Position numbers and translations under genes: made by a program
Assembly (NCBI GenBank): GCA_003215795.1
Contig: QCJV01000007.1
Coordinates: 1 to 44,940, forward strand
Source of the DNA: Prochlorococcus sp. AG-409-F19
GTDB taxonomy: Bacteria > Cyanobacteriota > Cyanobacteriia > PCC-6307 > Cyanobiaceae
DNA: 44,940 nucleotides
Direction: 5' to 3'
Shown here: positions 41,115 to 44,940 of the stretch, in pieces
Layout of the letters: the number at the start of each line of letters is the position of its first letter
Numbering within the stretch: position 1 is the first letter of the stretch
The notes under the pieces: generated by a model
The model's input: only the letters and a program-made list of their open reading frames with translations
Databases searched by the model: none
What the model was told of the DNA's origin: nothing

Positions 41115-41143
41115 TTGACCAATAAAAAACCGAGTAGTAGTAT
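41115..41143 (+). promoter_or_regulatory. Promoter of Yfr10-like copy 2
   Basis: TTGACC (41115-41120) and TAGTAT (41138-41143) are 17 bases apart, close to the sigma-70 consensus. They place transcription start about seven bases later, at the first base of the ATTAGG stem. This supports the neighbouring RNA as an independent gene. Confidence 0.65.
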
Positions 41144-41149
41144 ATTTGT

Positions 41150-41212
41150 ATTAGGGCACTCCTCACATAATTAGTCCTAATTGATAAGGCACCTGTGAGC
41201 ATGGTGCTTTTT
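41150..41212 (+). ncRNA. Yfr10-like small RNA, copy 2
   Basis: ATTAGG (41150-41155) pairs with CCTAAT (41176-41181), placing ACTCCTCACATAATTAG in the loop; the motif ACTCCTCACA is at 41158-41167. A terminator follows: AAGGCACC (41186-41193) with GGTGCTT (41203-41209) and a T run. The terminator loop holds TGTGAG, complementary to CTCACA of the motif. Motif and flanks (CACTCCTCACATAATT) match copy 1 exactly over 16 bases; stems and terminators differ. Confidence 0.75.
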
Positions 41213-41237
41213 CATGTCCTGAATTATTAGCAGACGA

Positions 41238-41513
41238 ATGGTTGATCCAGTCAGGAGAGCAGTCCCTACCCCATCAGGATGGTTAATTAATCCAGAAAAG
41301 AAGTTGGTGTTATTTTTCATTAGAGATCCAAAGTCCCTCATGCGGATGCCGAAAGTGATAACTCAACTTTGGTATGCCACTGATGAAGGTATTCCCACAA
41401 AAATAAAGAACACTCGAACAATTGATTTAGAGGAAGCAAATGAAACTTGGTTTGAATTGTTGAGCAATGGTTGGGAGTTGGTAGAGCATCAAATTAATGA
41501 CGAGGTTGCATAG
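41238..41513 (+). CDS. DUF1651 family protein
   Basis: 91 residues, ATG start. The pattern GWLINPEKKLVLFFIRDP, LWYATDEGIP and a C-terminal ETWFELLSNGWELVE matches DUF1651, small proteins restricted to Prochlorococcus and marine Synechococcus, often in variable regions. No known function. It lies 25 bases after the second small-RNA terminator and its stop is five bases from the convergent integrase ruin. Confidence 0.8.
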   Translation: MVDPVRRAVPTPSGWLINPEKKLVLFFIRDPKSLMRMPKVITQLWYATDEGIPTKIKNTRTIDLEEANETWFELLSNGWELVEHQINDEVA

Positions 41514-41517
41514 ACAA

Positions 41518-42335
41518 TCACTCATTTATCATCATGCCTTCTTCGGCATCCTTATGGGAACCTAGTTCGTCGATGTTGAGAATATTGGATAAGCGGTAAT
41601 AGGTGAGTTCTATTTCTGCCTGAGAGTTGCCCACGTTATCGGCAATTACTCTTGTCCTATACCCCTTCAGGAGGGCGTGAGTAACGTGAGCAGCACGTAA
41701 AGGATGCAATGTAAATCTCTTGCCGAACTCACACTGGGGAAGGATCTCATTCATCCATCCGTTGATGTGTTCTGTGTGATAAACAGTCCTGCCATCAATG
41801 AATGGGTTCATCAAAAGAAAGTCATCCTTACCTGCTGAGTCCAGCATTGGAAGTTCATGCTTCTTAGTCCATTTAGGACGCTTACCTTCTCCACTCAAAA
41901 CCATCTCATTGTGGATTTTGATTTGCTCATTGCGAAGTTTGATTCCTTTATTCAGGTGCGATTTAACCTTCCGAAGAGTATTTCCATTCATGATTAAAGT
42001 TCTTCTTCCAGTTTTTGTAGAAGGAGAAATGGAGGTGACTCCCTTTACTTTCCCATCAGGTCTTTTTTGTACTTCAGTATCCCCAAGAAGTATTAGACTA
42101 CTTTCATGAACACGACAACCACTTTGATATTAAAATAAGACCCAGTTAATGAACCATATTTTTTCCCACTGATCAATTTCATCTACACAGTTCTGGTGTC
42201 AGTGGTCTCTAAAGAAACATTTGTGTATCTTCTGCCTTGTCTTTTGATTCTTAAATAGAAATATTCTCAATCTGCATAAGCAACAAGATCTGCCTGTCCA
42301 TTCAGTGTTGGTTCTTTGCTGTGGATTTTTAGCAT
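41518..42335 (-). pseudogene. Decayed tyrosine recombinase (phage/element integrase)
   Basis: On the minus strand an ATG at 42335-42333 opens KIHSKEPTLNGQADLVAYAD, then TGA (42267-42269), then EYFYLRIKRQGRRYTNVSLE and TTDTRTV, TAG (42183-42185). After a frameshift and a loss of part of the core-binding region, the catalytic domain reads VDEIDQWEKIWFINWVLF, TAA (42130-42132), YQSGCRVHESSLILLGDTEV and on without interruption to 41518. Catalytic Arg (GCRVHE), His-x-x-Arg (HPLRAAH) and Tyr (TYYRLS) remain. The intact 3' end is open from ATG 41991 for 157 codons, but the first catalytic Arg lies upstream of it. It is therefore non-functional, probably the trace of a tycheposon, prophage or similar element. 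Confidence 0.85.
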
Positions 42336-42360
42336 AAATGAAAAGAATTGGGGTCAGGAC

Positions 42361-42448
42361 TGTCCAAGGCCTTGTCCAACCGCTATCAGGCGACCTAGTG
42401 ATGCCAAAGTCCAATGGATTTTGTTTTCTATGTCCAATACGATGTCCA
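42361..42448. repeat. Five TGTCCA-type repeats upstream of the integrase ruin
   Basis: TGTCCA occurs at 42361, 42373, 42431 and 42443, with AGTCCA at 42408. Start-to-start spacings are 12, 35, 23 and 12 bases. The outer pairs mirror each other. They lie just upstream of the pseudogene start and could be old binding sites of the recombinase or its partner; chance cannot be excluded. Confidence 0.4.
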
Positions 42449-42454
42449 GCATTA

Positions 42455-42500
42455 AAGGCACTGCTATCACATGGTCATGGCTATGTGATAGCAGTGCCTT
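42455..42500. repeat. Perfect 18-bp inverted repeat
   Basis: AAGGCACTGCTATCACAT (42455-42472) and its exact reverse complement (42483-42500) flank a 10-base spacer. No T run follows on the plus strand and only TTTAA on the minus strand, so it is not a typical terminator. It lies between the integrase ruin and ylqD. Possibilities are a recombination site, a structured RNA, or a terminator of ylqD. Confidence 0.85.
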
Positions 42501-42560
42501 CTCACTAAAGTCTTTCCCTAATCTTAACGACCAATGGAGCAAAAAATCAAAAACAAAAAA

Positions 42561-43004
42561 TTAGTCTTGATTAATAGCCTCCACAACGCCATCTCTAACA
42601 AGTAATGAAAGTTGCATCTTGCTGACTAGATTATCCCCAACTTTAAGGTCACAAAAGCTTTCAATTTGACCCTGTTCAACAATCTGCTCCATCTCTAATT
42701 CCCTAACTTGCGCTTGCTGTTGCAGCAAGTTCCTTTTCTGCTCTTCTAATTCAGAACGCTTCGCAGCAACCTGTTGTTGTACTTGTGCAACTTGTTCTTG
42801 AATTCTTGGATCTAAAGGATTTGCACTTTGTGTCCTTAAACCATCAACAACCTGCTGTCCCTCTTTCTCTAATTGAGCTAATTGCTCATCGCTTGTTGCG
42901 ATAGCACTACTTATTTCTCTTTCAGCTTCTTCTTTCCAAGAAGGTGTAACAACTGCACGAACTGTGATGGAACGCTTAATTGAAATGGAGCTTTCTACGG
43001 TCAT
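42561..43004 (-). CDS. YlqD-family coiled-coil protein
   Basis: 147 residues, ATG start. A beta-rich N-terminus (SISIKRSITVRAVVTPSWKE), a long charged coiled coil (about 25-110, many Q, E and A), and a C-terminal beta segment (CDLKVGDNLVSKMQLSLLVR) give the YlqD architecture. The function is not established. It is downstream of the acyl-CoA/ACP synthetase on the same strand, 67 bases away. Confidence 0.85.
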   Translation of the reverse strand: MTVESSISIKRSITVRAVVTPSWKEEAEREISSAIATSDEQLAQLEKEGQQVVDGLRTQSANPLDPRIQEQVAQVQQQVAAKRSELEEQKRNLLQQQAQVRELEMEQIVEQGQIESFCDLKVGDNLVSKMQLSLLVRDGVVEAINQD

Positions 43005-43071
43005 TTTAAAACAGCTTATGCAGCAAGGTTCTCAGTGAATGTGTAATAGGTCAATGAAATTCCAAGGAAAA

Positions 43072-44940
43072 TTATCGCCCAAAAATATCTTCTATGGCTT
43101 TTTGGTCTCGTGCAACAATAATACTCCTTTTTTGTTTAAGAGTCTGCGTCAACAAACCATTCTCTATTGAGAATGGTTTAACTAAAGCCACTCCAACTAC
43201 TCTTTCATTTGAACGAGAACCTCTACGTCGAGCAAGTATTTCATTGATTTCTCTGCGTAAAAGCATCCTCAATTGACCATCTCCCCAACCACCCCCCAAA
43301 GCCTCATCTAAAAAAAGATTTCTATTTCCAGCCCAAGCCAAAACATTTTCTATGTTAGGGACCAATAACACGCCAAGTTGTCTTTCATCTTGACCAACCA
43401 CCATCGCCTGCTCAACAAGCGAACTGCTTAGCAATTCTTCTTCTAATGGGGCAGGCTCAATGTTCTCTCCAGTACTTAAAACGATAGTATCCTTTGCTCG
43501 TCCTGTGAGAACAATAGAGCCATCCTCAAGCAACATACCAATGTCCCCTGTATCAAACCATCCATTAGAGTCGAAAACTTTGGCAGTTTCATTTGGCTTC
43601 CTTAAATATCCATTCATAACCTGAGGTCCTCTAACCAAAACTCTCCCTTTTTCCAAAAAATTCATAGTTCTACCATCTTCAAGATCAACAATCCGAAATT
43701 CTGTTTCAGGCAAAGGCAAACCTGAGCTCCCGCGAATATTGCGCCAAGTCCTTCTACAACTCAAAACAGGGCTTGTCTCCGTAAGACCATAGCCAACCAA
43801 CAATTCCACGCCTAAAGCCTCAAAAAACGCATCAACATGCGGGGCTATTGCACCCCCACCATTGATAGGAAAAATTAATTTCCCACCAGAAAGTTGTTCA
43901 AGAACTTTTGGCCATAGCACAACAGATGCAAGCCTATGCATTGGCCAACGAATTATCACCTCTGCAAAAGCTAAAAATCTTATATGCTTTTTCACTTTTC
44001 TCAAAAGAAGATTTTTAGATTTCCTTAGTGCGAGCTTGAAAGCACGACTATTACTAAGAGCAGCTTTAAGAATAATTTGCCGTGAATTAGGCATTTTAAT
44101 CAATGCATCATCAAATCCAGTCTTTATTCCCTCCCAAAGTCTGGGGACAGTTGCCATCACAACGGGTTTAACTGTCTTTAAATCATCTCTTAGATGCTTA
44201 ATAGTGCTGTAATTTTGCGTACACCCACAGGAGAAAAAGTAATACTCTGCACTTCTTTCATATGAATGCCAAATCGGTAAAACACTTAATAACGCTGCCC
44301 CTGGAGTTGGTCTGGCAATACAGGCTAATGATCTCATTTGATGAAGAAGGTTTTTATGAGTAAGTGGGACCCCTTTTGGTCGACCTGTAGTACCTGAGGT
44401 ATAGAGAATAGTCGCTACAGAAGAGTTCGAAGAATGAGCAGCTAAATCATTAATTACATCTTTCAAAACTTCGCCTTCCCCTCCTCTGTCAAGGAAATCT
44501 TCCCATCCAATCAGGCCAGTCAATGGTGCACCCTCAAGCTGCAAGACAAACTTAAATCGCTGCTTTTCTTCCTCACTTAAATCAAGATCATTCCATAATT
44601 TTGCAGATTGAACTATCAAAGCAGCAGATTGAGAATCACTCAAAATATATCTAAGCTCTGAGACTGGAGCAGAAGATCCTCGCACTGCATTCGATGCTCC
44701 CACGCGCATTAAGCCTTGATCTGCAATCAACCACCTTGGACTATTTTCTGAAAACAATGAAACAACATCACCACTAACAATCCCAAAAGAACGAAACGCA
44801 GCTGCCGCAATAGAAATCTTGTCTGCCAGCTCTTGATAATTGTAGTGTTCTGGACAAGCCAAGTGGGGGGCCTTCACAGCCATAATGTGGCCATAGTTTG
44901 TTTTTAACCATGGCCACATTTGATCTACTTGATTAATTTC
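43072..44940 (-). CDS. Long-chain acyl-CoA/acyl-ACP synthetase (AMP-forming), 5' end outside window
   Basis: At least 622 codons; the frame is open through the right edge (EINQVDQ before the first ATG at 44919), so the true start is likely upstream. AMP-binding enzyme: ATILYTSGTTGRPKGVPLTH is the P-loop, GYGLTETSPVLS is motif A5, and GWFDTGDIGMLLEDG contains the conserved Asp of A7. The final SIENGLLTQTLKQKRSIIVA contains the usual catalytic Lys region near TLKQKR. In cyanobacteria this family (Aas) reactivates free fatty acids released from lipids. It is transcribed into ylqD. Confidence 0.92.
   Translation of the reverse strand, partial: EINQVDQMWPWLKTNYGHIMAVKAPHLACPEHYNYQELADKISIAAAAFRSFGIVSGDVVSLFSENSPRWLIADQGLMRVGASNAVRGSSAPVSELRYILSDSQSAALIVQSAKLWNDLDLSEEEKQRFKFVLQLEGAPLTGLIGWEDFLDRGGEGEVLKDVINDLAAHSSNSSVATILYTSGTTGRPKGVPLTHKNLLHQMRSLACIARPTPGAALLSVLPIWHSYERSAEYYFFSCGCTQNYSTIKHLRDDLKTVKPVVMATVPRLWEGIKTGFDDALIKMPNSRQIILKAALSNSRAFKLALRKSKNLLLRKVKKHIRFLAFAEVIIRWPMHRLASVVLWPKVLEQLSGGKLIFPINGGGAIAPHVDAFFEALGVELLVGYGLTETSPVLSCRRTWRNIRGSSGLPLPETEFRIVDLEDGRTMNFLEKGRVLVRGPQVMNGYLRKPNETAKVFDSNGWFDTGDIGMLLEDGSIVLTGRAKDTIVLSTGENIEPAPLEEELLSSSLVEQAMVVGQDERQLGVLLVPNIENVLAWAGNRNLFLDEALGGGWGDGQLRMLLRREINEILARRRGSRSNERVVGVALVKPFSIENGLLTQTLKQKRSIIVARDQKAIEDIFGR

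Noticed and set aside
40830-41168. The repeated CACTCCTCACATAATT as direct repeats of an integrated element (att sites)
   Set aside because: Each copy lies in its own hairpin with its own terminator, and the shared motif is the conserved one of the Yfr1/Yfr10 families, so small RNAs explain it better.
42199-42542. Two minus-strand frames (71 and 62 codons) and a plus frame between the integrase relic and ylqD
   Set aside because: The first overlaps the real (broken) integrase frame in another phase, and the second is largely made of the palindrome and repeats. Neither resembles a protein family.
44919-44919. ATG 44919 as the true start of the acyl-CoA/ACP synthetase
   Set aside because: The frame stays open to the right edge of the window and the residues before it look coding, so the start is probably outside.

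Overview
The window is a stretch of a marine picocyanobacterial chromosome, most likely a low-light-adapted Prochlorococcus. The basis is a PSI gene (psaE), the PipX-PipY pair, SepF, small proteins typical of the group (DUF1651, DUF1823, DUF2811, YlqD), an AT-rich sequence, many TTG/GTG starts, and a single rRNA operon with tRNA-Ile and tRNA-Ala in the 16S-23S spacer. Strain-level assignment was not possible by eye.

Layout. 1-1312: a GH100 neutral/alkaline invertase running off the left edge. 1313-7340: a complete rRNA operon (leader, 16S, tRNA-Ile, tRNA-Ala, 23S, 5S) closed by a terminator that also overlaps the end of convergent mutM. 7333-17633: housekeeping and small conserved genes (mutM, psaE, a LysM protein, an aldehyde dehydrogenase, rpsU, a HI0933-type flavoprotein, a TVP38-like membrane protein, an atypical rubredoxin, an LptF/G-like permease). 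17634-19419: a gene-poor stretch. 19420-26938: a surface-sugar cluster. It encodes three enzymes for GDP-D-glycero-alpha-D-manno-heptose (HddC, GmhB, HddA), two SDR sugar enzymes, a C-methyltransferase and a glycosyltransferase. The gmhA gene expected among them is a pseudogene. 27240-30930: a secreted small protein, a zinc-ribbon rhomboid protease, tRNA-Thr and tRNA-Tyr, then aroQ-miaE-cobI. 31056-40544: core genes (DUF1823, der, ecfT, pipX, pipY, sepF, proC, a GT4 glycosyltransferase, recO, deoC, hpf, lipB). 40826-41215: three tandem small-RNA genes. 41238-42560: a DUF1651 gene and the ruins of a tyrosine recombinase, with a perfect 18-bp inverted repeat upstream. 42561-44940: ylqD and an acyl-CoA/ACP synthetase running off the right edge.

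The most striking feature is the small-RNA cluster. A Yfr2/CyR1-type RNA (GGAAAC loop, UUCG terminator) lies between two Yfr10-like RNAs that carry the Yfr1/Yfr10 motif ACTCCTCACA. The Yfr2-type RNA contains the exact 10-nt reverse complement of that motif, so regulator and possible antagonists are encoded within about 400 bp. Next to it is a decayed integrase with its upstream repeats, suggesting an old integration event at this locus. The second highlight is the heptose cluster with its broken gmhA, which implies either a second gmhA elsewhere or a pathway in decay.
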